A stretch of 64,000 nt of DNA, from contig NZ_QYYG01000001.1 of assembly GCF_003591175.1 (NCBI RefSeq), positions 186,001-250,000 of the forward strand, read 5' to 3'. Position 1 is the first letter of the stretch. Every line of letters begins with the position of its first letter. The translations under genes were made by a program, and so were the position numbers. Under the pieces are notes generated by a model. The model was not told the origin of the DNA and ran no database searches. It was given only the letters and a program-made list of their open reading frames with translations. Below are positions 47,800 through 58,883 of this stretch, in pieces. This DNA comes from Serratia inhibens. Its GTDB lineage: Bacteria; Pseudomonadota; Gammaproteobacteria; Enterobacterales; Enterobacteriaceae.

Positions 47800-47850
47800 T
47801 TGCTGTAGGGGTCATTTGAGCCTATTGTTTGTCAATCGACAACCAATAGG
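47800..47850 (+). promoter_or_regulatory. Promoter and palindromic operator of the isomerase/hydrolase cluster
   Basis: TTGCTG (47800-47805) and TATTGT (47823-47828), 17 bases apart, form a plausible sigma70 promoter. The -10 lies inside CCTATTGTTTGTC (47821-47833), which pairs with GACAACCAATAGG (47838-47850) at 12 of 13 positions around AATC. The size and position fit a TetR-type operator covering -10 and +1. The right arm touches the ribosome site AGGAG. Confidence 0.6.
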
Positions 47851-47858
47851 AGTTTACG

Positions 47859-48914
47859 ATGAAAACCTTGAAAGGTCCAAGCCTGCATCTTGCACAATTC
47901 AGTGACGATGCCGCACCCTTTAACAGCCTGCCCGCCATTGCACAATGGGCGGCGGAAACCGGTTTTAAAGCGCTGCAAATCCCCGCGTGGGATCGCCGCC
48001 TGTTCGATTTGGCCACCGCAGCGGAAAGCCAGACTTACTGTGATGAACTGATCGGCATGTTGGCCGACAAGGGGCTGGTGGTCAGTGAACTGACCACCCA
48101 CATTTTTGGTCAGTTGATGGCGGTGCACCCGGCTTATGACGCGTTGTGCGACAGTTTTGCGCCACCGGTGCTGCACGGCAACCCGCAGGCACGCGGCGAA
48201 TGGGCACGGCAACAACTGCTGTTGGCGGCCAAAGCCTCTGCGCGGCTGGGGCTGAGCGACATGGGCACCTTTTCCGGTTCGCTGGCATGGCCCTACCTGT
48301 TTCCGTTCCCGCAGCGCCCGGCCGGGTTGATCGAGACGGCGTTCGATGAGCTGGCGAAACGCTGGTTGCCGGTGCTCAATGCCTGCGACGAGCAGGGCGT
48401 GAACCTGTGTTATGAAATTCACCCCAGTGAAGACCTGCACGACGGCGTGACGTTTGAAATGTTTCACCAGCGCGTCGGCGGCCACCCGCGCTGCCAGATC
48501 CTGTTTGACCCGAGCCACTTCGTGCTGCAACAGCTGAACTACCTGGATTACATCGATATTTATAAAGATTTTATCCGCATGTTCCACGTCAAGGACGCCG
48601 AGTTCAACCCAACTGGCCGACAGGGCATTTATGGCGGTTACCAGTCGTGGACCGAACGCGCCGGGCGTTTCCGCTCGCTGGGCGACGGCCAGGTGGATTT
48701 CAAAGGTATTTTCTCCCGCTTGACGCAGCACGGCTACGCAGGTTGGGCGACGCTGGAATGGGAATGTTGCCTTAAGCACCCGCAGGACGGCGCCCGTGAA
48801 GGGGCGGCTTTTATCCGCGACCATATCATCAACGTCACCGACAAGGTGTTTGACGACTTTGCCGGCGCTCCGGTTGACCAGCAACAGATCAATACTTTGC
48901 TCGGCCTGCGCTGA
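47859..48914 (+). CDS. Sugar phosphate isomerase/epimerase family protein
   Basis: This 351-residue TIM-barrel protein belongs to the xylose-isomerase-like (AP endonuclease 2) fold. Candidate metal ligands are the acidic and His residues in CYEIHPSEDLHDG (about 187-199), QILFDPSHFVLQ (about 213-224) and FHVKDAEF (about 244-251), plus WATLEWECCLK near the end. Relatives isomerise or epimerise sugars and cyclitols such as myo-inositol derivatives. The substrate here is unknown. It is the first gene of a three-gene cluster and is preceded by AATAGGAG. Confidence 0.85.
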   Translation: MKTLKGPSLHLAQFSDDAAPFNSLPAIAQWAAETGFKALQIPAWDRRLFDLATAAESQTYCDELIGMLADKGLVVSELTTHIFGQLMAVHPAYDALCDSFAPPVLHGNPQARGEWARQQLLLAAKASARLGLSDMGTFSGSLAWPYLFPFPQRPAGLIETAFDELAKRWLPVLNACDEQGVNLCYEIHPSEDLHDGVTFEMFHQRVGGHPRCQILFDPSHFVLQQLNYLDYIDIYKDFIRMFHVKDAEFNPTGRQGIYGGYQSWTERAGRFRSLGDGQVDFKGIFSRLTQHGYAGWATLEWECCLKHPQDGAREGAAFIRDHIINVTDKVFDDFAGAPVDQQQINTLLGLR

Positions 48915-48943
48915 GCCGCATTATTCCACTACGGAGAACACCC

Positions 48944-49840
48944 ATGAAAATGCAAAATAACGGGTCCATGCTGAATGGACCTGAACCCGAACACGTCTAT
49001 GCACGGGTCAACGGCAACCGTATTCACTGCGTCACCCTCGGCGAAGGCCGGCCGGTGTTGCTGATCCCTGGCTGGCCACAGACCTGGTATACCTGGCGTT
49101 ATGTAATGCAGGCGCTGGCAGCGGCCGGTTTTAAGGCGATTGCGGTGGATCCGCCGGGCATCGGCGATTCTGATAAACCCACCGGCGGTTACGACACCGG
49201 CAGCGTCGCAGCCGTGCTGCATCAGACCATGCTGCAGCTTGGGCACCCGAGTTATTCGCTGGTCGGCCACGATATTGGCATGTGGATCGGCTATGCGCTG
49301 GCCAGCGACTATCCGCAGGCGGTGGAAAGGCTGGTACTGACCGAAGCGGTGATCCCTGGGTTGGCACCGGCACCGCCGATTTTTGTGTCACCGGACCAAA
49401 ACATCTTCCTGTGGCATTTCATGTTCAACCAACTGGCGGATCTGCCGGAGGCGTTGACGCTGGGGCGTGAGAGGGAGTATCTCAGCTACATCTTTAACCG
49501 CTGGTCTTATCGCCGCGATCGGGTGGCCGCAGAAACCTATATTGCCGCTTATTCCGCACCGGGTAGTCTGCGCGCCGGTTTTGATTACTACCGCGCCATT
49601 CCCGAGACCGTGCGGCAAAACCAGCGGCGTGCCGAGACCCGGCTCGACATGCCGGTGATGACCATCGGCGCAGAACACGCCACTGGCGATGCGCCTTTTG
49701 TCACATTGCGGGATAACGCCGTGGATCTGCGGGGCGAGACGGTCGCCGGCTGCGGCCATTTTATTACCGAAGAGTGTCATGAGGCGTTTATCGCCCTGGT
49801 GGTGCCATTCCTGTCGGAGGCGCAGACCAATGCCGCTTGA
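48944..49840 (+). CDS. Alpha/beta hydrolase, epoxide-hydrolase/haloalkane-dehalogenase-like
   Basis: This 298-residue enzyme has HCVTLGEGRPVLLIPGWPQTWYTWR (about 26-50, oxyanion GWPQ) and the nucleophile elbow GHDIGM with an Asp nucleophile (about 108-113). That is the pattern of epoxide hydrolases and dehalogenases rather than serine esterases. The catalytic His is likely in VAGCGHFITEE (about 268-278). The Asp nucleophile suggests an ester-enzyme intermediate. The stop overlaps the next gene by 11 bases, so the two are coupled. Confidence 0.85.
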   Translation: MKMQNNGSMLNGPEPEHVYARVNGNRIHCVTLGEGRPVLLIPGWPQTWYTWRYVMQALAAAGFKAIAVDPPGIGDSDKPTGGYDTGSVAAVLHQTMLQLGHPSYSLVGHDIGMWIGYALASDYPQAVERLVLTEAVIPGLAPAPPIFVSPDQNIFLWHFMFNQLADLPEALTLGREREYLSYIFNRWSYRRDRVAAETYIAAYSAPGSLRAGFDYYRAIPETVRQNQRRAETRLDMPVMTIGAEHATGDAPFVTLRDNAVDLRGETVAGCGHFITEECHEAFIALVVPFLSEAQTNAA

Positions 49841-50735
49841 TACGCAAATCGCCCGTTTTCTGGCGGATACGGCAGGTGCGGCGGCACCCGGCTCCCTGGC
49901 CGAGATGCGCGCTGCCGCCGAGTCTGGGTTGTTGCAGTTGCAGGGCGAAGCTGAAGCCAGCGGCGGCGTGCGGGATTTTGCGATAACCGCCAACGACGGT
50001 CATGAGATCGTCATTCGCGCTTATCTTCCACAGGATGCGGCGACAGAACCTTTGCCGGCGATGCTGTACGCCCACGGCGGCGGTTGGTGCCTGGGCTCGT
50101 TGGCGCTGTATGATCGGCCTTGCCAGGCACTGGCCAATGCCACGGGCCGGTTGATCCTGTCGGTTGATTACCGGCTGGCGCCGGAGCATCCGTTCCCGCG
50201 GCCGCTGGAGGATTTTTACCAGGCATTGTGCGCCGTGGTTGAGCGGGCGGATGAACTGGGGATTATCGCCGGGCGCATCGCGGTTGGCGGCGACAGCGCA
50301 GGCGGCAATCTGGCGGCGGCCGTGGCGTTGCTGGCCCGCGACCGCGCAGGACCGCCGATCGAACATCAGCTGTTGCTGTATCCGGCGCTAAGCGGTGCAA
50401 TGAATACCGCCAGTTATGACGACTACGCGCAGGGGTATTTCTTGACCCGGGAAGTGATGGCGTTTTGCTGGGCGACATATTTGGGTAAAGAGGGGAATAC
50501 GCGTGCCCTTTACGCCGAGCCATTGCATGCAATAACCTTGGGGCGGTTGCCACCGGCGACCATTCTGAGCTGCGAATACGATCCGCTACGCGATGAGGCC
50601 GAGCAATATGCGCAACGATTGCGTGAGGACGGGGTGGCGGTGCGCTGCGAACGGTTGCCGGGCATGGTTCACGCCTGCATCCATATGCTGGGGTTAACCC
50701 CGGCGGCGCGGCTGCTGTTTGACAAGGCCGTTTAA
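49830..50735 (+). CDS. HSL-type (family IV) esterase/lipase
   Basis: This 301-residue alpha/beta hydrolase has the hormone-sensitive-lipase signature YAHGGGWCLGS (about 77-87), the nucleophile motif GDSAGGN (about 150-156), the acid in CEYDPLRDEAE and the His in GMVHACIHM. It is cytoplasmic, acting on short acyl esters in relatives. I start at ATG 49830 within the end of the preceding gene. The same frame is open to 49689 without homology. It is the last gene of the TetR-controlled cluster, followed by a hairpin. Confidence 0.86.
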   Translation: MPLDTQIARFLADTAGAAAPGSLAEMRAAAESGLLQLQGEAEASGGVRDFAITANDGHEIVIRAYLPQDAATEPLPAMLYAHGGGWCLGSLALYDRPCQALANATGRLILSVDYRLAPEHPFPRPLEDFYQALCAVVERADELGIIAGRIAVGGDSAGGNLAAAVALLARDRAGPPIEHQLLLYPALSGAMNTASYDDYAQGYFLTREVMAFCWATYLGKEGNTRALYAEPLHAITLGRLPPATILSCEYDPLRDEAEQYAQRLREDGVAVRCERLPGMVHACIHMLGLTPAARLLFDKAV

Positions 50736-50774
50736 CCTTTTGTTAATGTACTGAATGCTGTGCCTGGTGTGACT

Positions 50775-50806
50775 AATGCCCCGCATTGCGGGGCATTGAC
50801 GTTTTC
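50775..50806 (+). terminator. Terminator behind the esterase gene
   Basis: AATGCCCCGC (50775-50784) pairs with GCGGGGCATT (50788-50797) over a 3-base loop, followed by GACGTTTTC. It lies between two convergent genes. Confidence 0.7.
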
Positions 50807-50818
50807 GGCTGCGAGGGT

Positions 50819-52252
50819 TTAACGACCGGCGACGGTCACGAAACGGGTCTCCAGGTAAGACTCGATCGCCTCGCTGCCGCCTTCTGTGCCGTGACCGGAG
50901 TCTTTCACTCCGCCAAACGGCGTTTCAGGCAGGCCGAAACCGATATGATTGATGCTGAGCATGCCGCTTTCCACATCGCGCCCCAGCGCGCTTACCGTGG
51001 CGATGCTGCGGCTGTAGGCATAGGCCGCCAGACCGTAAGGCAGGCGGTTGGCCTCGGCTATCGCTTCCTCATAGGTGGCAAACGGACGCAGCAGGGCGAC
51101 CGGGCCAAATGGCTCTTCAGACATCGCTCGCGCGCTCAGCGGGACGTCGCGCAGCACCGTTGGCTCAAAGAAGTTGCCGCTGCCCGGCAGAGTGTTACCG
51201 CCGGTGCTGACCTTGGCACCCTGGGCGATGGCGTCCTTCACGAAGGCATCGATGGCTGTGACGCTGCGTTCCAGCACCATTGGCCCCATGGTCACGCCTT
51301 CATCCAATCCGTTGCCCAGCTTGATGTCGTGTACCGCTGCGGTGAATTTCTCTACAAAGGCTTCATAGACGCCTTGCTGGATCAGGAAACGGGTCGGGGC
51401 GATACAGACCTGTCCGGCATTGCGGAACTTGGCCAGTGCCAGCTCTTTGGCGGCGGCGTCGAGATCGGCATCGTCAAAAATCAACACCGGCGCGTGGCCG
51501 CCCAGCTCCATGGTGGCCTTTTTCATATGCTGCCCGGCCAGCGCTGCCAGATGTTTGCCCACGCGGGTGGAACCGGTGAACGAGATCTTGCGAATGATCG
51601 GGTGCGGGATCAGGTATTCGGAGATATCCGCCGGGGTGCCGTACACCAGCGCGATCACGCCGGCCGGGATGCCTGCGTCGGCAAAGGCTCTGATCAGCTC
51701 TGCCGGTGAGGCCGGGGTTTCTTCCGGGCCTTTGATGATGATCGAGCAACCGGCGGCCAGCGCGGCGGACAGCTTGCGCACGATCTGGTTGATCGGGAAG
51801 TTCCAGGGTGTAAAGGCGGCAACCGGGCCGACCGGCAGCTTAAGGGTTTGCTGCTGAACATCGCGGCTGCGGGCAGGGATGATTTGGCCGTAGGTGCGGC
51901 TGGCTTCGCCGGCAAACCAGTCAATGACGTCTGCCGAGTTAAGGATCTCAACCTTGGCCTGCGCCACCGGTTTACCCTGTTCCTGCGTCATGATGGCGGC
52001 GATAGATTCTGCGCGCTCGCGCAGCAAGGCGGCGGCTTTACGCATCAGGATGGCACGCTGATAGGCGGAGGTGTCGCGCCAGAGTTTAAAACCGCGTTCG
52101 GTAGCGGCCAACGCCAGATCGAGATCGGCCTGTGCGGCGTGCGCCACGTTGCCAATGACCTCATCGGTAGCGGGGTTGGTAACCGGTATGGTTTTGCCGG
52201 CAACTGCGCTGCGCCATTGTCCGTCAATATAGAGTTGAGTATCTGGATACAT
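50819..52252 (-). CDS. NAD(P)-dependent aldehyde dehydrogenase (succinate-semialdehyde-type)
   Basis: This 477-residue aldehyde dehydrogenase oxidises an aldehyde to its acid in the cytoplasm. The catalytic Glu is in MELGGHAP (about 250-257) and the Cys in [12 protein letters not shown] (about 281-292). The cofactor region [22 protein letters not shown] is at about 148-169 and FTGSTRVGK at about 225-233. It most resembles the GabD/SSADH group. The actual aldehyde could be an intermediate of the adjacent hydrolase cluster. It is divergent from an AraC-family gene that may regulate it. Confidence 0.9.
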   Translation of the reverse strand: MYPDTQLYIDGQWRSAVAGKTIPVTNPATDEVIGNVAHAAQADLDLALAATERGFKLWRDTSAYQRAILMRKAAALLRERAESIAAIMTQEQGKPVAQAKVEILNSADVIDWFAGEASRTYGQIIPARSRDVQQQTLKLPVGPVAAFTPWNFPINQIVRKLSAALAAGCSIIIKGPEETPASPAELIRAFADAGIPAGVIALVYGTPADISEYLIPHPIIRKISFTGSTRVGKHLAALAGQHMKKATMELGGHAPVLIFDDADLDAAAKELALAKFRNAGQVCIAPTRFLIQQGVYEAFVEKFTAAVHDIKLGNGLDEGVTMGPMVLERSVTAIDAFVKDAIAQGAKVSTGGNTLPGSGNFFEPTVLRDVPLSARAMSEEPFGPVALLRPFATYEEAIAEANRLPYGLAAYAYSRSIATVSALGRDVESGMLSINHIGFGLPETPFGGVKDSGHGTEGGSEAIESYLETRFVTVAGR

Positions 52253-52483
52253 TTTTGCCTCTTACTTTCAGGGAGTTAAACACCGTTTTCCCGCTCTGCG
52301 GCAGGATAATCAAACCCGCTGACGCCGATCAACAGGCACCGGGCGATGGGTAAAATACCCTACGCCGAATGAGCGCGATCGTCCAGGGAACCGCGTTGCG
52401 CACTACTCAAACGGCGTTGGTTTGACTATCATACAAGCCAGGTTCGGCCTTGATGCCGGGCGATTGCAGGAGATGGAGATAGA

Positions 52484-53311
52484 GTGCAGGGTGTTCCTCA
52501 GCAGTTCCCCTTCGAAAAAGATTGCGCGCAGTTCCGGCAGTTGCCGCAACTGCCGGGCGTAGAGCTTTACCACGCCCATATCGAGCGCTATGTCTTTGAA
52601 CCCCATACCCACGATGCTTTCGCCATCGGCACCGTCGATGTCGGCGCCGAGCGTTTCCGTTATCGTGGCGCACAGCATCTGGCGGCACCGGGTTCGCTGG
52701 TGTTGATGAACCCGGACGAACTTCACACCGGGGAGGCGGAAACGGCCGGTGGCTGGAATTACCGCATGCTCTATCTTGAACCCCAGGTGCTGGAGTTGCT
52801 GTCCGGCGAGCAGGGGTTTTGGTTTACCGATGCGGTACGCCAGGATCCGCAGGCGGCGCGGCAATTATCGGCGACGCTGGCCGCACTGTGGCAAGCGCGG
52901 GATCCGATGACGATTGATGATCTGCTGCTGCAAGTGGTGACGATATTTCGCCCCCACGCACGTATTGCCCGGCCGCTGAAAGATGAGCCGGCGCACCGTT
53001 TCGACATCGTCAAAACCTACCTGCGCGATAACTTTTCCGCCGCTATTACGCTGGAACAGTTGGCGGCGCTGGTGTCGCTCAGCCCGTACCATTTTTTGCG
53101 CAAATTCAAAACCGAATACCATGTATCGCCTCAGCAGATGTTGATGGCGATCCGTCTTTCGCAAGCCAAGCTGATGCTGGGGCACGGCATGCCTGCCGCG
53201 CAGGTAGCCGCGGCGGCGGGGCTGACCGATCAGGCGCATTTAACCCGCGCTTTCGCCAACCGTTACGGCGTCACGCCAGTGCGCTATCAAAAGCAGGTCA
53301 TGGCCCGCTAA
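52484..53311 (+). CDS. AraC-family transcriptional regulator
   Basis: This 275-residue regulator has an N-terminal cupin-like effector domain (about 10-150: FEPHTHDAFAIGTVDVGAERFRYRG) and a C-terminal pair of helix-turn-helix units (about 175-275: AALVSLSPYHFLRKFKTEYHVSPQQMLMAIRLSQAKLML and HLTRAFANRYGVTPVRYQ). The start is GTG at 52484 with GGAG upstream. It is divergent from the aldehyde dehydrogenase gene, a common arrangement for a local activator. The inducer is unknown. Confidence 0.9.
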   Translation: MQGVPQQFPFEKDCAQFRQLPQLPGVELYHAHIERYVFEPHTHDAFAIGTVDVGAERFRYRGAQHLAAPGSLVLMNPDELHTGEAETAGGWNYRMLYLEPQVLELLSGEQGFWFTDAVRQDPQAARQLSATLAALWQARDPMTIDDLLLQVVTIFRPHARIARPLKDEPAHRFDIVKTYLRDNFSAAITLEQLAALVSLSPYHFLRKFKTEYHVSPQQMLMAIRLSQAKLMLGHGMPAAQVAAAAGLTDQAHLTRAFANRYGVTPVRYQKQVMAR

Positions 53312-53713
53312 GTATCGCCATTAATATAGGCTTGCAAGAATGCGGGGATGCCAAGGGAAGGTGACATTCAATTCTCTGACAGTTAGAGCATTACAGGATT
53401 AATTACCAGACGGACGTATTGGCAGAAAGCTAACGCTTCGCATCGAATTTTTAAAGATATTTATCTTTTTTGGCATTGATGTTTTGATGTTTATCGGGTA
53501 ATAATTATCAAGATGACGTAATTTATATTTATTAGCGTTCTGACTAAAGCAGGTGGCTTATATTATCAACTAATTCACACTTGTTTTTATATGTGTTTTT
53601 TTGGCGAAATTTAATAATAACATTGACCAGGTTGATAATGAAGGCTGCAGCCACTTCTCCGGTTTGATTTAGGTCATGAAAACTGGTGGCTCCCTGGTGT
53701 TCTACCTAAGTAA
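53312..53713. other. AT-rich non-coding stretch upstream of the microcin-like pair
   Basis: About 400 bases, clearly richer in AT than the AraC gene before it. Only very short frames are present. It has the look of imported DNA and probably carries regulatory sequence for the pair downstream. I see no insertion sequence or RNA gene. Confidence 0.4.
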
Positions 53714-53742
53714 TTGATTTTACTTGTTGATTTAAATATAAA
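53714..53742 (+). promoter_or_regulatory. Candidate sigma70 promoter of the microcin-like pair
   Basis: TTGATT (53714-53719) and TATAAA (53737-53742) are separated by 17 bases. Transcription would start near 53749, close to the first start codon, so the leader would be very short. Confidence 0.4.
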
Positions 53743-53761
53743 ATAATGGAGGGTGTAAAGG

Positions 53762-53983
53762 GTGAAGATGCAGAACGTTATTGAATTATCGGTCACTTCG
53801 CTATTGTCGATTTTTATAATGACAACCCTACTTAATACATTGCATATTTCCTGGGGAGTTGTTGTAATCCCGGAAGGTTTGGATAGGGTACTGATACCCT
53901 TGTTCGTTTTGTATGGTTCAATAAAGTTGGCGGAATTGATTATAAAGCCAATTAAGTGGCTTTGGTTCAATAGTAAAAAATAG
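53762..53983 (+). CDS. Small two-helix membrane protein, candidate microcin immunity protein
   Basis: A 73-residue protein with two hydrophobic helices (about 8-28 and 42-62), ending in a basic tail KPIKWLWFNSKK. This is the usual shape of class II microcin immunity proteins such as Cvi (78 aa), which protect the producer at the inner membrane. It starts at GTG 53762 (GGAGG nine bases before) or ATG 53768 (AAGGG before). It ends 28 bases before a Gly-rich putative precursor gene. This immunity-then-precursor order is that of cvi-cvaC. Composition is AT-rich, unlike the flanks. The role is inferred from shape and context. Confidence 0.6.
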   Translation: MKMQNVIELSVTSLLSIFIMTTLLNTLHISWGVVVIPEGLDRVLIPLFVLYGSIKLAELIIKPIKWLWFNSKK

Positions 53984-54011
53984 CTCATAAAATAAAACAT
54001 CGAAAAGGAAT

Positions 54012-54344
54012 ATGATGATAATACTTACTTTAAAAGAACAACAGTTAATCAGCGGTAGCGGAGATGGAAACAATGGCGGGGACAAGGAAACTTACCGCGG
54101 CATTGGATATGGGGCTCAGGCTAATGGTTTTCAACCTAATCTTGCTGCTAAAAATTGTGGGTTATTTCAAGATTTATCAAATCCTTGTGTGGCTGCTATT
54201 GCCTCTGGCGCTATTGGCATCGCTGGAGCATTTGCTAGCCGAAATGGTGCAGGGATTGCGACGGCGATGGGTTCCGCAGCCATTGGTATTGGCGGAACCT
54301 GCAATAATAACTCTGGCAGAGACCCTGGAGTTCCATTTCGTTAA
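54012..54344 (+). CDS. Candidate class II microcin precursor with double-glycine-type leader
   Basis: A 110-residue protein with 21 glycines. Residues 1-16 or 1-17 (MMIILTLKEQQLISGSG) look like a double-glycine-type leader (hydrophobic at -4, -7 and -12; ISGS-G as the cut region, compare ISGA and ISGG leaders of microcins H47 and M). The mature part begins DGNNGGDK and contains Cys49, Cys59 and Cys97. A Gly/Ala/Ile-rich hydrophobic stretch (60-95) resembles colicin V-type peptides. AAGGA lies just upstream of tandem ATGs (54012, 54015). No export genes are adjacent, so a CvaAB-type exporter elsewhere would be needed. A terminator follows. Confidence 0.6.
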   Translation: MMIILTLKEQQLISGSGDGNNGGDKETYRGIGYGAQANGFQPNLAAKNCGLFQDLSNPCVAAIASGAIGIAGAFASRNGAGIATAMGSAAIGIGGTCNNNSGRDPGVPFR

Positions 54345-54366
54345 ATGAAATTTTTATCACTATCAC

Positions 54367-54403
54367 AACAGCCTCTGTATCGTGGGTACAGAGGTTGTTG
54401 TTT
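54367..54403 (+). terminator. Terminator of the microcin-like pair
   Basis: CCTCTGTA (54372-54379) pairs with TACAGAGG (54387-54394), extended by AACA/TGTT, and is followed by TTGTTGTTT. It closes the two-gene unit before the DMT transporter gene. Confidence 0.7.
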
Positions 54404-54539
54404 ACGCTTTGACCGGCATTGATAATCCCCATAACCAGATCGTGCCATGACCCGCTAAAACAGCAACCTGCTACAATATTGCCACCATGGATTGCGCTAC
54501 GCTGCCCCTGAAATGTATTCACGGGTTGATGGAGTCATT

Positions 54540-55505
54540 ATGTTTGTTGGCGTGTTATTTGCCCTCTCGGCCGGGCTGATGTGGGGGCTGATTTTTGTCG
54601 GCCCGGTATTGATCCCCGAATATCCTGCGGCGTTACAATCCACCGGGCGCTACCTGGCCTTCGGCCTGATCGCCTTGCCGTTGGCGTGGCTCGATCGCCG
54701 CCGGTTGCGAAAGCTGCAGCGTAAAGACTGGCTTGAAGCGCTCAAACTGACGGCGATCGGCAACCTGCTGTATTACCTGTGCCTGGCCAGCGCCATTCAA
54801 CGCACCGGGGCGCCGGTTTCCACCATGATTATCGGCACGCTGCCGGTGGTGATTTCGGTCACTGCCAACCTGTTCTACAGCCGGCATGACGGGCGGCTTT
54901 CCTGGCGGAAGTTAACGCCGGCGCTGGTGTTGATCGCCTGCGGGCTGGCATTCGTCAACGTCGCCGAACTGAAGGGCAATACGGCACCGCTCGATCTCTG
55001 GCGCTATATCAGCGGCCTGGGGCTGGCGTTGTTGGCGGTGGCCTGCTGGACCTGGTTCCCGCTGCGCAATGCCCGCTGGCTGCGGGAAAATCCGGACCAA
55101 AGGCCAGCCACCTGGGCGACGGCGCAGGGGGTAGTCACCTTGCCGCTGGCGTTGGCGGGTTACCTGTTGGTTTGCGGCCAGTTGGCTTTCACTCAGCCGG
55201 GATTCGCGCTGCCGTTTGGGCCAAGGCCGGACGTGTTTGTCCCGTTGATGATTGCCATCGGCATGCTGTGTTCGTGGATTGGCGCGCTGTGCTGGAATGA
55301 GGCGAGCCAGCGCTTGCCGACGGTGTTGGTGGGGCCGCTGATCGTCTTCGAAATTCTGGCGGGGCTGGTCTACACCTTCATGCTGCGCCAAACGTGGCCG
55401 CCGCTGTTGACGCTGTGCGGCATCGCCTGCCTGATGATCGGGGTGGTGTATGCGATGCGTATCAAGCCGCAGCCGGTAGTAGTGCAGTTGGCAGAGAAAG
55501 AGTGA
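54540..55505 (+). CDS. DMT-superfamily (EamA) transporter
   Basis: This 321-residue inner-membrane protein has ten predicted helices in two EamA halves (about 1-135 and 160-310). It begins MFVGVLFALSAGLMWGLIFVGP, typical of the first EamA helix. Loops contain RRRLRKLQRKDW and similar basic stretches on the inner side. Family members export amino acids or metabolites. The substrate is unknown. The ATG at 54540 has GGAG five bases upstream. The frame from 54492 is less likely. A hairpin follows, shared with the convergent EF-G gene. Confidence 0.87.
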   Translation: MFVGVLFALSAGLMWGLIFVGPVLIPEYPAALQSTGRYLAFGLIALPLAWLDRRRLRKLQRKDWLEALKLTAIGNLLYYLCLASAIQRTGAPVSTMIIGTLPVVISVTANLFYSRHDGRLSWRKLTPALVLIACGLAFVNVAELKGNTAPLDLWRYISGLGLALLAVACWTWFPLRNARWLRENPDQRPATWATAQGVVTLPLALAGYLLVCGQLAFTQPGFALPFGPRPDVFVPLMIAIGMLCSWIGALCWNEASQRLPTVLVGPLIVFEILAGLVYTFMLRQTWPPLLTLCGIACLMIGVVYAMRIKPQPVVVQLAEKE

Positions 55506-55506
55506 C

Positions 55507-55528
55507 GCCTGCCGCGAAGGCGGCAGGC
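55507..55528. terminator. Hairpin between the DMT transporter and EF-G genes
   Basis: GCCTGCCGC (55507-55515) pairs with GCGGCAGGC (55520-55528) around GAAG in the 33-base gap between convergent genes. The stem is strong but T-runs are weak. Confidence 0.6.
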
Positions 55529-55538
55529 AGTGAACCCC

Positions 55539-57644
<2,106 letters not shown>

Positions 57645-57845
57645 AATTAACCTTTCTTAGCCGCGTTAAAGAAGGGCGGCTTAAATAGCATGAATAATTA
57701 TGATAATCCTCAATGGGTTACCTTCTGGACCTTCAACTGAATGAACCGGTCACAGAATAATCGTAGTTGATGAAGGGGGATTTACTAAGCAATGGCTGCG
57801 ATAGGTGGAGCCTGAATGTTCGGGACGGCGAGCCGCCCCGGAAGG

Positions 57846-58883
57846 TTACCCGGCAAAGATATGCGCCTGCCCGATAATGTTCAGGCTGACGTGAGAACCA
57901 GCGCGGATACCTTCGCGACTGACGGTTTTTATTTCGATAGCGGCGTCGCTGCCGCTCATTCGCAGGTTTAGGGTCGAGACAAAACCGGCGAAGTCGATGC
58001 TGGTGACCACCGCCTGGCCCTGCTGCGCCGGTTCGGACAGGCTGATTTGGATTTGTTCCGGACGCAGCATGATGCGGGCAGGCCCTTGGCGGTGGCGATC
58101 GTCCACCGCAATCCGCCCCAGCACGCAATCGGCCCAGCCTTGTTCAAGTTTGGCCGAAAGCACCAAGGTTTCCCCCAGGAAAGTGGCGGTCGGCTCATCT
58201 ACCGGCCGCAGATAGAGATCCTGCGGCGGGCCGACCTGTGCCAGCCGGCCATTGCGCATGACGGCGACCTGATCGGCAAACGACAACGCTTCCGTCTGAT
58301 CGTGGGTCACCAGAATTGACGCCACCCTGGCTTCCGCCAGCAGTTCCGCCACCGCTTTGCGGGTGGCGGCGCGCAGGCCGGTATCCAGGGCGGAGAAGGG
58401 CTCGTCCAACAGCATCAGCTTGGGTTGCTGAGACAGCGCGCGCGCCAGCGCCACCCGCTGCTGTTGCCCGCCGGAAAGCTCATGCGGCCACAGTGCGCCC
58501 AGCCGCCGATCCAGCGCCACCATGTCCATCAGCGCATCAACTCGCTGCTGCTTGTCGCGCTTGCTGCCCTTCAGGCCGAAACCGATATTCCCGGCCACGG
58601 TAAAGTGCGGAAACAGCGCGCCGTCCTGCGGTACAAAGCCAATGCCGCGCAGGTGCGCCGGTACCCAACCGCTGCCGTTGGCCATAGGCAGGCCCTGCAA
58701 GATGACCTGACCGCTGTCCGGTATTTCAAAGCCGGCGATAATGCGCAGCAAGGTGGTTTTTCCCGAGCCGGAAGGGCCGACAATCGCGGTGCGGCTGCCC
58801 TGTGCCACCTGCAAATCCACGTGTTCCAGGACCTTGACCGAATTATAGGACTTACCGATACCCTGCAGTTGAAGCGTACTCAT
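57846..58883 (-). CDS. sfuC: Ferric iron ABC transporter ATPase SfuC
   Basis: This 345-residue ATPase of the Fe(3+) importer has Walker [10 protein letters not shown] (about 36-44), signature ELSGGQQQR (about 134-142), Walker [12 protein letters not shown] (about 155-165) and a C-terminal TOBE domain (about 255-345) as in FbpC. It energises import of free ferric iron from the periplasm without a siderophore receptor of its own. The gene overlaps sfuB by four bases. Lengths of the three proteins match the Serratia marcescens Sfu system. Confidence 0.93.
   Translation of the reverse strand: MSTLQLQGIGKSYNSVKVLEHVDLQVAQGSRTAIVGPSGSGKTTLLRIIAGFEIPDSGQVILQGLPMANGSGWVPAHLRGIGFVPQDGALFPHFTVAGNIGFGLKGSKRDKQQRVDALMDMVALDRRLGALWPHELSGGQQQRVALARALSQQPKLMLLDEPFSALDTGLRAATRKAVAELLAEARVASILVTHDQTEALSFADQVAVMRNGRLAQVGPPQDLYLRPVDEPTATFLGETLVLSAKLEQGWADCVLGRIAVDDRHRQGPARIMLRPEQIQISLSEPAQQGQAVVTSIDFAGFVSTLNLRMSGSDAAIEIKTVSREGIRAGSHVSLNIIGQAHIFAG

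Noticed and set aside
47821..47850. RNA thermosensor or ribosome-site-masking hairpin in front of the isomerase gene
   Set aside because: The best promoter has its -10 inside the left arm, so the transcript would start near the loop and the hairpin could not form in RNA. A DNA operator fits better.
53674..54000. 108-aa minus-strand frame opposite the putative immunity gene
   Set aside because: No recognisable protein features and no promoter or ribosome site. It mirrors the AT-rich plus-strand gene.
54064..54348. 94-aa plus-strand frame with hydrophobic content inside the microcin-like gene
   Set aside because: It overlaps the 110-aa frame in another phase, has a poor ribosome site, and its hydrophobicity is what a shifted reading of Gly/Ala codons gives. 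The 110-aa frame has the better start, leader-like motif and terminator spacing.
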